From Pseudoalteromonas sp. T1lg88 (GTDB lineage: Bacteria; Pseudomonadota; Gammaproteobacteria; Enterobacterales; Alteromonadaceae): DNA of 64,000 nucleotides. Below are positions 7,451 through 16,743 of the stretch, in pieces; positions within the stretch are counted from its first letter, which is position 1, and each line of letters begins with the position of its first letter. The notes under the pieces were generated by a model that was not told the origin of the DNA, ran no database searches, and saw nothing but the letters and a program-made list of their open reading frames with translations. The stretch covers positions 1 through 64,000 of the forward strand of contig NZ_PQCF01000006.1 of NCBI RefSeq assembly GCF_002964765.1, given 5' to 3'. The position numbers were made by a program, and so were the translations under genes.

Positions 7451-7502
7451 AGTAGTACAACTTGTATAAAAACCAAACTGTACTACTAAATGTACTACTA
7501 AA
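7451..7502. promoter_or_regulatory. TGTACTACT repeats at the integrase start (candidate operator or arm sites)
   Basis: TGTACTACTAAA occurs twice in direct tandem at 7479-7490 and 7491-7502, and an inverted copy of its first nine bases (AGTAGTACA) lies at 7451-7459. The repeats bracket the integrase start region and lie between the integrase and tRNA-Leu. This is where integrase arm-type sites, excisionase sites or an autorepressor operator would be expected. The repeats are directly visible; their role is inferred. Confidence 0.55.
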
Positions 7503-7544
7503 ATTACTGAATGTCCGTAGATGTGGTTGATTTATTTTGGACAT

Positions 7545-7586
7545 AAAAAAAGCCCAATTTTCTAATATATATCAGAAAGTTTGGAC
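7545..7586 (-). terminator. Rho-independent terminator of tRNA-Leu
   Basis: Read on the minus strand, a GTCCAAACTTTCT arm and an AGAAAATTGGGC arm form a stem around an A/T loop, followed by seven T residues (7545-7551 as A on the plus strand). It lies about 28 bases beyond the 3' end of the tRNA gene. Confidence 0.7.
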
Positions 7587-7613
7587 TCATCTGGTTCATA
7601 TCGAACCGAAAAG

Positions 7614-7698
7614 TGGTACCAGTGGGCGGACTTGAACCGCCACGCCCGAAGGCAACGGATTTTGAATCCGTCATGTCTACCAATTCCATCACACTGGC
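7614..7698 (-). tRNA. tRNA-Leu, anticodon CAA
   Basis: On the minus strand the gene begins GCCAGTG and ends CACTGGTACCA. The acceptor arms pair fully and CCA is encoded. The anticodon stem ACGGA/TCCGT holds the loop TTCAAAA, so the anticodon is CAA (decodes UUG). A long variable arm and the T-arm GGCGGTTCAAGTCCGCC are present, as expected for a class II leucine tRNA of 85 bases. This tRNA (leuX in enterics) is a well-known integration site for islands and satellites, and a P4-type integrase gene lies next to its 3' end. Confidence 0.95.
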
Positions 7699-7790
7699 AT
7701 CTTTTTTCTTTGACCTTCTCGGCGAGAAGATAAAGAAAAACCACTTCAGAGCAAAGGCTTTTTTTATTTGCCCTCATCTCTATGCCCTGC

Positions 7791-7818
7791 ATTATACAAA
7801 GAATGATAAGCGCGGCAA
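7791..7818 (-). promoter_or_regulatory. Promoter of tRNA-Leu
   Basis: On the minus strand, TTGCCG (plus 7813-7818) and a perfect TATAAT (plus 7791-7796) are separated by 16 bases. Transcription would start near 7784, about 85 bases before the mature tRNA. Confidence 0.65.
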
Positions 7819-7991
7819 GCGTTTTATGTTATTAATGTGTCAACTGCCGAATATTCAACCAAAGCGGGCTTTTTGCTTATCTTACATCTGAATACGGCGG
7901 TCAACGCCCTAGCCCACGAACCGGGAAAGCGTCGCCTTTGTAATCACCCTTTGTTACACTGTCGCCGATTTTGTTTGAGAGAAATAACATC

Positions 7992-8492
7992 ATGTCATTG
8001 AATTCTGCGCCTGCGGGCATTGGTCGCCGTCTTGCTTCACTTATTTATGACGGCTTAGTGGTTATTGCCTTCGCCATGCTGACTACCGTGGTCTTTTTAT
8101 TATTGGTACAAGGCGGTGTATCCCTGGGCTGGATTGCCATGGGCGAGGCCGAAGATGTGGCCGCGCTGATCCAAGAAAATACTGTGCTTTATGTTATTCG
8201 CGATATTCTCCTGGTGCTGGTGAGCATTAGCTTTTTTGGTTATTTCTGGAGCAAAAGCGGACAAACCATAGGCATGCGTGCCTGGCGCTTACAAGTACGT
8301 CGTTTAGATGGTTCTTTACCTACATTTTGGCAAGGTGCATGGCGCAGCTTAACCGCCCTGCTCGGCCTGGGTAACCTGCTGGTTTTAGTGGATTTTAAGA
8401 ATAAACGCGCATTGCAGGATTACCTCTCAGGTTGTGAGGTTGTAACCCTATCGAAAGAAGATAATAAAAAGGTCTATCGCGCCCTAGATTAA
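7992..8492 (+). CDS. RDD-family membrane protein
   Basis: A 166-residue protein. It opens with the RDD signature GIGRRLASLIYDGLVV (Arg and Asp-Asp-type pattern in the first helix). Hydrophobic segments follow (about residues 17-42 and 68-88), then GQTIGMRAWRLQVRRLDG between helices, which is the family's conserved motif, and a last helix LTALLGLGNLLVLVD. RDD proteins are inner-membrane proteins of poorly known function, proposed in some cases to act in ion or osmolyte transport. The ATG at 7992 is used, with GAGAG upstream; an in-frame TTG lies at 7971. The gene stands alone before a repeat array. Confidence 0.8.
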   Translation: MSLNSAPAGIGRRLASLIYDGLVVIAFAMLTTVVFLLLVQGGVSLGWIAMGEAEDVAALIQENTVLYVIRDILLVLVSISFFGYFWSKSGQTIGMRAWRLQVRRLDGSLPTFWQGAWRSLTALLGLGNLLVLVDFKNKRALQDYLSGCEVVTLSKEDNKKVYRALD

Positions 8493-8500
8493 GACCTGGA

Positions 8501-8807
8501 TGTAGGTCGGGGTTCACCCCGACAAAGATACACCATGTGTTGATATGTCGGCGCAGAGTACCGACTTATTATTTCAGAGCGGCCATCAGCGCCGCGCTAA
8601 TGTAGGTCGGCCTTCAGGCCGACAATAGAACACCAATCTTCCTTTGTCGGCGCAAAGCACCGACCTACAATAGGGCACCATTGGCACCTTGACGGCGCAA
8701 AGCACCGACCTACAAATAGGGCATCATTGGCACCTTGTCGGCGCAAAGCACCGACCTACAAATAGTGTATTATTGGCACCTTGTCGGCGCAACGCGCCGA
8801 CCTGTAA
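8501..8807. repeat. REP-like palindrome array with a 45-46 bp tandem period
   Basis: Short palindromes built on GTAGGTCGG / CCGACCTAC recur here: 8501-8525, 8546-8565, 8601-8625, and then four near-identical copies at 8644-8670, 8689-8715, 8735-8761 and 8781-8807. The last four share the spacer ATAGGGCA(C/T)CATTGGCACC, giving a regular 45-46 bp period. Related copies occur at 29199-29377 and 51449-51518. They look like extragenic REP/BIME elements, able to form hairpins in transcripts. No associated REP transposase is seen in the window. Confidence 0.8.
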
Positions 8808-8876
8808 CGGCTCTTTCATTCAATCTAAACGCTTTCTGATCGCGGCGCTCGTTGTGTAGCATAGCAGCGCTATGTA

Positions 8877-9038
8877 ATACCAATTCACTTAAATAGCTAA
8901 TCATTCTAGCGGGCTAAATATCATGCTCACCGTGTTGGAATTTTTCTATGTAGAATAACTACATAAGAAAAATTCCGCCTTGTGATCATCTCATTTATCC
9001 AGCGCTATATCTGATCACATACTTAACAGAATTGGTAT
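8877..9038. mobile_element. MITE-like palindromic element
   Basis: The 162-bp element is bounded by perfect 10-bp inverted repeats, ATACCAATTC (8877-8886) and GAATTGGTAT (9029-9038). Its centre holds a second long palindrome: GGAATTTTTCTATGTAG near 8938 pairs with CTACATAAGAAAAATTCC near 8960. It has no coding capacity. The ACCAATTC/GAATTGGT ends and the inner hairpin resemble non-autonomous repeats common in intergenic DNA of Alteromonadales and Vibrionales. The stretch 9039-9217 shows no gene and may be further repeat-derived DNA. Confidence 0.7.
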
Positions 9039-9217
9039 AAACAGCGAGCAACAAAGAGCAGGATGCGTTTAGGCAGAATCAGCCAAAATAATTAAGCGTG
9101 ACGAGCGTGACGAGCGCGGCAAGTACAAGGCAAAAATGGTCAAAATGCCGCAGTTTACATAGAGTAAATGAGGACATTGAGACCATTTTTAACACCGTAA
9201 TTGTGAGCGCAGTAGCT

Positions 9218-10282
9218 TTAATTGCGGCGTTTGAGTAGATAACTGGCAAAAATGATAAACAGCAGGCTCGGCAGTACCGCACCGATAAAGGCTGGGATCT
9301 GATAAACAGATACTATCGGCCCAAAAATGCGGTCGGTGAGGTGGAACACGATACCCGTGATCACCCCCATAACGATGCGCGCGCCCATGGTCACCGTACG
9401 CAGCGGCCCAAAGATAAACGACAGTGCCACCAGTAACATCACCCCAAGCGCCACCGGCTGCATAACCTTGCGCCACAGGGCGAGTTCATAGGTGCTGGTA
9501 TCCTGATCATTTTGCTTGAGATACTGCAAATAAGACCAAAGGCCGGTAAAAGACAGGGTTTCCGGCTTCACCGAGACCACGCCCAGCTTCTCTGAAGTTA
9601 GCTGCGAGGCATAAAAGTATTCGTCCTGAGACTGCTCGCTAATTTGCTGCTCCGACATATGCAGGGTTCTTACATCACGCAGCATCCAACCGCCGTCACG
9701 GCTGAAACCATTGGCCGCAAAGGTTACCTGCTGCAATTGCAGTTCCTTATCAAAATGATACATGCGAATGCCGTTTAGCTGGCCTTGTTGATCAACGTCC
9801 TCAATATTTATAAAGACATCGCCATCTTTGGCCCAGACCCCTTGTTGGGCGCTGAAAACTTCCCCCCCGAATATGGCTTGTGAACGCAGCTGCTTAGCGG
9901 TTTGCTCCGCCTTGGGCACGCCCCACTCGGCCATGGCCATCATAAGTAGGGCCATCACTATGGCAGTTTTCATTACCGAACCAATTACTTGCAGACGCGA
10001 CATACCGGCGGCCTGCATCACCACCAATTCGCTGTTAGATGCAAGTGCACCTAAACCCGTCAAGCCGCCGATCAGTGCCGCCATGGGGAAGAAAACCACC
10101 ACATCACCGGGGATGCTGTACAGGGTGTAGAGCATGGCGTCTATGATGTCATAACTGCCCCGCCCCACCGACTTCAATTGTTCGATAAACTTGATCAGGG
10201 TGCTAATACCCACCAAGACCAGCAAGGCAAACCCTGTGGTTTGTAATATGCTGCGCCCTAGATACCAGTCTAATGTTTTCAT
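9218..10282 (-). CDS. lptG: LPS export ABC transporter permease LptG
   Basis: A 354-residue inner-membrane protein of the YjgP/YjgQ family. It begins LDWYLGRSILQTTGFALLVLVG, has three N-terminal helices, a periplasmic beta-jellyroll (about residues 125-265) and three C-terminal helices ending in LKRR. With LptF and the LptB ATPase it extracts lipopolysaccharide from the inner membrane and passes it to LptC/LptA. The start overlaps the lptF stop by four bases, so the two are translationally coupled. Length matches the family (about 355). Transcription runs away from pepA. Confidence 0.95.
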   Translation of the reverse strand: MKTLDWYLGRSILQTTGFALLVLVGISTLIKFIEQLKSVGRGSYDIIDAMLYTLYSIPGDVVVFFPMAALIGGLTGLGALASNSELVVMQAAGMSRLQVIGSVMKTAIVMALLMMAMAEWGVPKAEQTAKQLRSQAIFGGEVFSAQQGVWAKDGDVFINIEDVDQQGQLNGIRMYHFDKELQLQQVTFAANGFSRDGGWMLRDVRTLHMSEQQISEQSQDEYFYASQLTSEKLGVVSVKPETLSFTGLWSYLQYLKQNDQDTSTYELALWRKVMQPVALGVMLLVALSFIFGPLRTVTMGARIVMGVITGIVFHLTDRIFGPIVSVYQIPAFIGAVLPSLLFIIFASYLLKRRN

Positions 10283-11391
10283 GCTGTGGCACCTCTGCGC
10301 TTAAAGCTGGCGCGCAGCCAGGCACCCAGGGGGCGTCCTTTAATAATCAAAAATGCACCTATAAATAAAGCACTTAAATGCACCCACCATAATCCTGCGG
10401 AGACCGGGATCTTGCCGTCTTCAAGGGCAAACTTGGCGGCATTAAGCAAGATAAAGTAACCCAGATATAAGGCGATGGCGGGCACCAACTTGGCAAACTT
10501 ACCCTGGCGTGGATTAACCACACTGAGCGGCACCGCAATTAAGGTCAGCAATGGAATAGATAAGGGAATGGCCAAGCGCCATTGGAATTGCGACACAGCC
10601 TCATTGCTATCTTGTTTTAATAATTCAGAGGTGGGCACGGCTTCCAGCTTACGTCGCTTATGCTCTATGGCCTGGTCGCGAATTTGCACCTGATAACTGT
10701 CAAATTCGGTGCGTTGTAAATCAAGCCCCTGATCTTTTAATTCCACCCGTTGGCCTTGGCTTAAGATAAGCTGCTGTTCGCCATTTTCATGCTCTTCTAC
10801 CTGACCCATATCGGCGTAAACGATCAAGGATTTTTGCACATCTTCACCGCGCAGCAACTGGGCCACAAAAACGCGATTAAGCACCCGACCACCGTTGTCG
10901 ATGTTATGGATAAAAACCACGGCTTTTTCGTTACCGGTTTCCTGGAAGCGCCCGGCACGTAAAGCAGACAAACCGGCTTCAGCCTCGGCTCGTTCTTTCA
11001 ACTGATACTCTTTTTCACTGGCCCAAGGCGCCAGATAAAGGGTCATGGCCCCGGCTAAGATGGCCAGCACGGTACTGGAGATTAAGGTCACCCGCACCAC
11101 ATACCATTCGCTGACGCCACAGGCCTTTAAAACCGTCATTTCGCTGTCGGCATACACTCGGCTATAAGCGAGAATAATACCTAGGAATATACTTAGAGGG
11201 AGAATCAAGGAAGCCAGTTGCGGCAACTTTAAGGCAACCACAGAAAGCACCAGTTTTGCTGGAATACTACCCTCAGAGGCATCGCCTAAAATGACAACGA
11301 ATTTTTGACTCACAAATATCGTCATGAGGGTAACAAAAACAGCCACCTGCGACTTCAAAACTTCTGCGGTTAAGTATCTAAAAATCAGCAA
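10279..11391 (-). CDS. lptF: LPS export ABC transporter permease LptF
   Basis: A 370-residue protein of the YjgP/YjgQ family, beginning MLIFRYLTAEVLKSQVAVFVTLMTIFVSQ. It has six predicted helices around a periplasmic domain (about 130-265), with the conserved LRAGRFQ motif and a PLSVVNPRQGK segment before the last helices. It is the partner of LptG in the LptB2FG complex. First gene of the lptF-lptG pair, divergent from pepA, a layout conserved across gammaproteobacteria. The 247-bp gap to pepA carries both promoters. Confidence 0.95.
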   Translation of the reverse strand: MLIFRYLTAEVLKSQVAVFVTLMTIFVSQKFVVILGDASEGSIPAKLVLSVVALKLPQLASLILPLSIFLGIILAYSRVYADSEMTVLKACGVSEWYVVRVTLISSTVLAILAGAMTLYLAPWASEKEYQLKERAEAEAGLSALRAGRFQETGNEKAVVFIHNIDNGGRVLNRVFVAQLLRGEDVQKSLIVYADMGQVEEHENGEQQLILSQGQRVELKDQGLDLQRTEFDSYQVQIRDQAIEHKRRKLEAVPTSELLKQDSNEAVSQFQWRLAIPLSIPLLTLIAVPLSVVNPRQGKFAKLVPAIALYLGYFILLNAAKFALEDGKIPVSAGLWWVHLSALFIGAFLIIKGRPLGAWLRASFKRRGATA

Positions 11392-11638
11392 TGTGCGCCC
11401 CTAAAAACGTCGTGTTTCACTGGCATAGTGGGAAAATTTGAGTAAACTAGTTATTTTAGTCACTTTATTATATGTCAAGCGGATCAAATATCCTACCTAA
11501 GGCATGTAATTGTCTACACTTTAGTTTAGTGGATTGAGTAAAACGTAAATAGTTCACTGGCATATTATAAGTACTTACTCGGCCTGTTGCTGAACAACAC
11601 GCCAGAAGTACCGATTATTCCTCTAATTAGGAGTCACA

Positions 11639-13153
11639 ATGGAATTTAGCGTAAAGAGTGGAAGTCCAGAGAAACAGCGCAGTGCCTGTATCGTGGTGGG
11701 TGTTTATGAACCACGCCGATTATCACCCATAGGTGAGCAGCTGGACCAGATCAGCGAAGGCTATATTTCGAATCTTTTGCGTCGCGGCGACCTTGAAGGC
11801 AAGCCAGGCCAAACCCTGCTACTGCACCATGTACCTAACGTTTTAAGTGAGCGCGTACTTCTGGTTGGCTGTGGTAAAGAACGCGAACTTGATGACAAAC
11901 AATACAAACAAATCATCTCCAAAACCATCAACACCCTAAACGAAACCGGGGCGATGGAAGCCGTTTGTTTCTTAACCGAGCAGCATGTTAAGGGCCGCGA
12001 TACCTATTGGAAAGTGCGCCAGGCAGTAGAAACTACCCAGGATTGCCTGTACACCTTCAACGAATTAAAAAGCAAAAAGAGCGACCCGCGTCGACCGCTA
12101 CGTAAAATCGTCTTCAACGTGCCAACTCGTCGCGAGTTGACCATAGGCGAAAGCGCCATCGAACATGGTCTGGCCATCGCTTCCGGTGCCAAGCTATGTA
12201 AAGACGTGGCCAATATGCCGCCAAATATCTGTAATCCGCGCTATTTAGGTGAACAAGCCAAGTCGCTGGAAACCGAGTTCGACAAGGTTACGGTGAATCT
12301 GGTTGGCGAGAAAGAAATGGAAGAGCTGGGCATGCACTCATACCTGGCCGTAGGTCGCGGCAGCGCCAATGAATCTGTGATGTCGGTGATCCACTATAAC
12401 GGTGGTGTTGAAGATGCAGCACCTATCGTGCTTGTGGGTAAGGGCCTGACCTTCGACTCGGGCGGTATTTCAATTAAACCAGGCGAAGGCATGGATGAAA
12501 TGAAGTACGACATGGGCGGCGCCGCCGGTGTTATCGGCACCATGCGCTCTATCGCTGAGATGAACCTACCCATTAACGTGATTGGCGTATTAGCCGGCTG
12601 TGAAAACATGCCGGGCAGCAATGCCTATCGCCCGGGTGACATTCTTACTACCATGTCGGGGCAAACCGTTGAGGTACTTAACACGGACGCGGAAGGCCGT
12701 TTGGTACTGTGTGACGCGCTGACCTATGTTGAAGCCTTCGACCCAGACACTGTTATCGACGTTGCCACCCTAACAGGCGCTTGTATTATCGCCTTAGGTG
12801 CCCATGCTACCGGTATGCTGTCAAACCACAACCCGCTGGCCCATGACCTGCTTAAAGCCGGTGAGCAAAGTGGCGACCGCGCTTGGCAGTTGCCATTGTG
12901 GGATGATTACCACGAACAGCTGGACAGCCCATTTGCCGATTTCACCAACCTGGGTGGTCGTGCAGCCGGTACCATCACGGCGGCGTGTTTCTTGTCTAAA
13001 TTCACCAAGAAATACAACTGGGCGCACCTGGATATCGCCGGTACGGCCTGGCGTAGTGGCGGCAAAAACAAGGGCGCAACCGGTCGTCCTGTGCCTATGC
13101 TGACCCAGTATTTGATTAATCGCGCTGGCGTTTCAGAAAACCCGCAAGATTAA
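11639..13153 (+). CDS. pepA: Leucyl aminopeptidase PepA (M17 family)
   Basis: A 504-residue protein. The N-terminal macro-like domain is followed by the catalytic domain with the metal-binding block [14 protein letters not shown] and the M17 signature NTDAEGRL (348-355). It removes N-terminal residues from peptides, and in enterics also binds DNA as XerA in plasmid resolution and carAB control. Length equals the E. coli protein. AGGAG sits just before the ATG at 11639. It lies in the conserved order lptF<>pepA-holC-valS. Confidence 0.96.
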   Translation: MEFSVKSGSPEKQRSACIVVGVYEPRRLSPIGEQLDQISEGYISNLLRRGDLEGKPGQTLLLHHVPNVLSERVLLVGCGKERELDDKQYKQIISKTINTLNETGAMEAVCFLTEQHVKGRDTYWKVRQAVETTQDCLYTFNELKSKKSDPRRPLRKIVFNVPTRRELTIGESAIEHGLAIASGAKLCKDVANMPPNICNPRYLGEQAKSLETEFDKVTVNLVGEKEMEELGMHSYLAVGRGSANESVMSVIHYNGGVEDAAPIVLVGKGLTFDSGGISIKPGEGMDEMKYDMGGAAGVIGTMRSIAEMNLPINVIGVLAGCENMPGSNAYRPGDILTTMSGQTVEVLNTDAEGRLVLCDALTYVEAFDPDTVIDVATLTGACIIALGAHATGMLSNHNPLAHDLLKAGEQSGDRAWQLPLWDDYHEQLDSPFADFTNLGGRAAGTITAACFLSKFTKKYNWAHLDIAGTAWRSGGKNKGATGRPVPMLTQYLINRAGVSENPQD

Positions 13154-13183
13154 TCTTCCCGATTAATCAGCCTTAGTACTGTT

Positions 13184-13204
13184 AAGCCCCTTTTATAGGG
13201 GCTT
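13184..13204 (+). terminator. Weak terminator-like hairpin after pepA
   Basis: AAGCCCC (13184-13190) pairs with GGGGCTT (13198-13204) around a TTTTATA loop. The downstream T-tract is poor (ATTCATTG), so it may only reduce read-through into holC. Confidence 0.5.
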
Positions 13205-13269
13205 ATTCATTGATGCAAACTGCCGATTGTGGCAAAATTGGCGCATTAACGAGCCGCGTAGAGGACGCA

Positions 13270-13704
13270 ATGCACGCGTTATTTTACCTGCTAGAAAATA
13301 CCGATGAGCCGGGCCATGACGTGCCGGCTCATTTTGATCTTGGTGCCCGCCTCGCAGCGGAGCAATACCGCCAGGGCAAAAGGGTATTTATTTTTGTTGA
13401 TAACCGTGACGATGCGCACCTTATCGACCAACATTTATGGGCGTTTGACGCCGATAGTTTTGTGCCCCACAACCTTCAAGGCGAAGGCTCTCGTGGCGGC
13501 GCCGCCGTAGAAATTGGACAAACACCGCCGGTTGCCAAGCGCACTGTGCTAATTAATTTAGCCTCCACGGTGCCCGATTTTATACGCCGCTTCGACACCA
13601 TTTTAGATTTTGTGCCCGCCGACGAGCGACGCAAACAAATGGCACGAGCAAAATACAAGCAGCTTCGCGATATTGGCGCGCAGCTAAGCACACAAAAAGT
13701 TTAG
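13270..13704 (+). CDS. holC: DNA polymerase III chi subunit HolC
   Basis: A 144-residue protein when started at the ATG at 13270, which has GAGG upstream. Longer in-frame starts exist but MHALFYLLEN is the typical HolC N-terminus. Landmarks are the early AAEQYRQGKRVFIFVDN, the LWAFDADSFVPHNL motif and the ending TILDFVPADE. Chi joins psi and SSB to the clamp-loader complex. The gene is 23 bases before valS, the conserved arrangement. Confidence 0.92.
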   Translation: MHALFYLLENTDEPGHDVPAHFDLGARLAAEQYRQGKRVFIFVDNRDDAHLIDQHLWAFDADSFVPHNLQGEGSRGGAAVEIGQTPPVAKRTVLINLASTVPDFIRRFDTILDFVPADERRKQMARAKYKQLRDIGAQLSTQKV

Positions 13705-13727
13705 ATAGAATTTAAAGGTCCTGGGCA

Positions 13728-16574
13728 ATGGATAAAACCTACAATCCGCAAGATATTGAACAATCCCTCTATCAAGAGTGGGAAGAAAACGGCTACTTCA
13801 AACCAAGTGGCGAAGGCGATGCATACTCAATCATGATCCCACCACCGAACGTCACAGGTAGCCTGCATATGGGCCACGCGTTCCAAGATACCATTATGGA
13901 TACCCTTATTCGCTTTAAGCGCATGCAGGGCAACAACACCCTATGGCAGGTAGGTACCGACCATGCTGGTATCGCCACGCAAATGGTTGTAGAGCGCAAG
14001 CTGGCCGCGGAAGAAGGTAAAACTCGCCATGACTTGGGCCGTGACGCCTTTATCGACAAGATCTGGGAATGGAAAGAGCAATCAGGTGGCACCATCACCA
14101 AGCAACTGCGTCGCCTTGGCGCCTCTGTTGATTGGGACCGTGAGCGTTTCACCATGGACGACGGTCTGTCGGAAGCAGTTAAAGAAGTTTTCGTTCGCCT
14201 GTACAAGGATGACCTGATCTACCGTGGTAAGCGCCTGGTTAACTGGGACCCGAAACTACACACCGCCATCTCTGACCTAGAAGTAGAGAACAAAGACAAG
14301 CAAGGCCATATGTGGAACCTGCGCTACCCGCTGGCGGATGGCGTTAAAACCCAAGATGGTAAAGACTATATCGTTGTTGCAACAACCCGTCCTGAAACCA
14401 TGCTGGGCGACACAGGTGTTGCGGTAAACCCGGATGACGAGCGCTACCAGGACCTTATCGGTAAAGAAATTCTGCTTCCTATCGTCAACCGTCGCATTCC
14501 TATCGTGGCCGACGAGCACGCCGATATGGAAAAAGGCACGGGCTGTGTAAAAATCACCCCGGCACACGACTTCAACGATAACGAAGTGGGCAAGCGTCAT
14601 CAGTTGCCTATGATCAACGTATTCGACAAGGATGCGGCGATTCTTAGCGAAGGTGAAACCTTCACCTTCGACGGCAAGCCTCTTGAGCTGGACGCACCTC
14701 TTCCAGAGCGTTTCCACGGCCTTGACCGTTTCGATGCCCGTACCAAGGTTGTTGAAGAGTTTGAGCAAGCCGGTCTGCTTGAAAAAATCGACGACCACAG
14801 CCTGACCGTACCTTACGGTGACCGCTCGGGCGTGATCATCGAGCCACTGCTTACAGACCAATGGTATGTGCGCGTTGCGCCTCTTGCTGAGCCTGCGATC
14901 AAAGCGGTTGAAGACGGCGATATCCAATTCGTTCCTAAGCAATATGAGAACATGTACTTCGCCTGGATGCGCGATATTCAAGACTGGTGTATCTCACGTC
15001 AGCTTTGGTGGGGTCACCGTATCCCGGCATGGTATGACAGCGAAGGTAACGTCTATGTTGGCCGTGATGAAGCAGAAGTGCGCCGCGACAACAACTTGAG
15101 CAATGACGTAACACTGACTCAAGACGATGACGTACTTGATACCTGGTTCTCATCGGCGCTATGGACCTTCTCGACACTGGGCTGGCCGAATAACCTTGAA
15201 GATCTAAAAGTATTCCACCCGTCTAATGTCCTGGTTACCGGCTTCGACATCATCTTCTTCTGGGTTGCGCGTATGATCATGATGACCATGCACTTCATCA
15301 AAGACGAAAACGGTAAAGCGCAAGTGCCATTTAAAACAGTTTACGTGACCGGTCTTATCCGTGATGAGAACGGCGACAAGATGTCAAAATCAAAAGGTAA
15401 CGTGCTTGACCCGTTAGACATGATCGACGGTATCGATCTTGAAAGCCTGGTTACCAAGCGTACCGGCAACATGATGCAGCCGCAGCTGGCACAGAAGATT
15501 GAGGAAAACACCCGTAAGACATTCGCCGATGGCATTGAGCCGCACGGTACGGATGCGCTGCGCTTCACTCTGGCGGCCATGGCTTCAACCGGCCGTGATA
15601 TCAACTGGGACATGAACCGTCTTGAGGGTTACCGTAACTTCTGTAACAAGCTTTGGAACGCCAGCCGTTACGTGCTGATGAATACCGAAGAGCAGGATTG
15701 TGGCTTTAACGATGCTGAGCGCGAATACTCGCTGGCGGATCGTTGGATCCAGGGTCAGTTCCAGCAAACGGTGAAAACCTTCACCGAGCATCTGGATAAC
15801 TATCGTTTTGACCTGGCTGCCAATACCATCTATGAGTTCACTTGGAACCAGTTCTGTGACTGGTACTTAGAACTTACCAAGCCGGTATTATTCAAGGGTA
15901 ACGAAGTACAGCAACGTGGTACGCGTCATACGCTGATCACCGTACTTGAAGGCCTGCTGCGCCTGATGCACCCATTGATGCCTTACATCACAGAAACCAT
16001 CTGGAAGCGTGTAGCGCCAATCGCGGGTATGGAAGCCAATACCATCATGCTGCAAGCCTTCCCGCAGTTTGATGAAAGCAAGGTAGATGCAACGGCCATG
16101 GCCGACCTGGAGTGGCTGAAGCAATTCATCGTTGCCATTCGTAACATCCGCGGTGAAATGGACATCAGCCCAAGCAAGCCACTGAATGTATTATTGGCCA
16201 ATGCCGGTAGCGAAGACACCCGTCGTCTGGAAGAAAACCGTACCTTCCTGAGCTCGCTGGCGAAGCTTGAAGAAGTAACTGTGCTTGCAAGCGCCGATGA
16301 AGCTCCAGCCTGTGCCACGGCACTTGTTGGCCAACTTGAGATCATGATCCCTATGGCGGGTCTGATTGATGTTGACGCCGAGCTTGCCCGTATCGCCAAG
16401 CAACTTGAGAAGGCACAAAAAGGCCTGGAACAGGTTGAGAAGAAGCTAGCAAACGAGAAGTTCGTCAGCAACGCGCCTGAAGCGGTACTGGACAAAGAAA
16501 AGTCGAAACTGGCCGAGTACAGTGAAGCAAAAGCCAAACTGCTTGAGCAAAAAGCGAAAATCGAAAGCCTGTAA
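13728..16574 (+). CDS. valS: Valyl-tRNA synthetase
   Basis: A 948-residue class I synthetase charging tRNA-Val. [14 protein letters not shown] carries the HIGH motif (about residues 42-55) and [10 protein letters not shown] the KMSKS motif (551-555). The CP1 editing domain lies between them ([15 protein letters not shown]). The anticodon-binding domain and a C-terminal coiled coil (from about 890, [20 protein letters not shown]) complete the protein. Length matches E. coli ValS. It starts 23 bases after holC and ends before a strong terminator. Confidence 0.98.
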   Translation: MDKTYNPQDIEQSLYQEWEENGYFKPSGEGDAYSIMIPPPNVTGSLHMGHAFQDTIMDTLIRFKRMQGNNTLWQVGTDHAGIATQMVVERKLAAEEGKTRHDLGRDAFIDKIWEWKEQSGGTITKQLRRLGASVDWDRERFTMDDGLSEAVKEVFVRLYKDDLIYRGKRLVNWDPKLHTAISDLEVENKDKQGHMWNLRYPLADGVKTQDGKDYIVVATTRPETMLGDTGVAVNPDDERYQDLIGKEILLPIVNRRIPIVADEHADMEKGTGCVKITPAHDFNDNEVGKRHQLPMINVFDKDAAILSEGETFTFDGKPLELDAPLPERFHGLDRFDARTKVVEEFEQAGLLEKIDDHSLTVPYGDRSGVIIEPLLTDQWYVRVAPLAEPAIKAVEDGDIQFVPKQYENMYFAWMRDIQDWCISRQLWWGHRIPAWYDSEGNVYVGRDEAEVRRDNNLSNDVTLTQDDDVLDTWFSSALWTFSTLGWPNNLEDLKVFHPSNVLVTGFDIIFFWVARMIMMTMHFIKDENGKAQVPFKTVYVTGLIRDENGDKMSKSKGNVLDPLDMIDGIDLESLVTKRTGNMMQPQLAQKIEENTRKTFADGIEPHGTDALRFTLAAMASTGRDINWDMNRLEGYRNFCNKLWNASRYVLMNTEEQDCGFNDAEREYSLADRWIQGQFQQTVKTFTEHLDNYRFDLAANTIYEFTWNQFCDWYLELTKPVLFKGNEVQQRGTRHTLITVLEGLLRLMHPLMPYITETIWKRVAPIAGMEANTIMLQAFPQFDESKVDATAMADLEWLKQFIVAIRNIRGEMDISPSKPLNVLLANAGSEDTRRLEENRTFLSSLAKLEEVTVLASADEAPACATALVGQLEIMIPMAGLIDVDAELARIAKQLEKAQKGLEQVEKKLANEKFVSNAPEAVLDKEKSKLAEYSEAKAKLLEQKAKIESL

Positions 16575-16594
16575 TTGGCCTTTTGGTTAAGCCG

Positions 16595-16624
16595 AAAAAC
16601 GCGAGCCCAGCTCGCGTTTTTTTA
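16595..16624 (+). terminator. Rho-independent terminator of valS
   Basis: ACGCGAGC pairs with GCTCGCGT around a CCA loop, followed by a run of seven T residues. Confidence 0.9.
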
Positions 16625-16743
16625 TGGGCGAAGAAAAAGCTATTTCGCTTCTTGTTTTTTATTTTTACGGTTTGTCATTTTAGAGCTGAATTATTGGCTT
16701 ATAGTTACTATCAAAGTGCATTGATTGATAAAGTAAAATAAAT

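Noticed and set aside
7504..7891. Open frames across the tRNA-Leu region on both strands
   Set aside because: They run through the tRNA gene, its terminator and its promoter, so they are not coding.
8493..9217. CRISPR array
   Set aside because: The regularly spaced repeats at 8644-8807 are palindromic REP-like units with nearly identical spacers, and no cas genes are present.
14277..14981. A 234-codon open frame on the minus strand inside valS
   Set aside because: It lies fully opposite the well-conserved editing and catalytic domains of ValS and has no recognisable domain. It is a shadow of codon bias.
15983..16537. A 184-codon serine-rich open frame on the minus strand in the 3' part of valS
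   Set aside because: Its composition is the reverse complement of the lysine/glutamate-rich coiled coil of ValS, and no start or family supports a gene.
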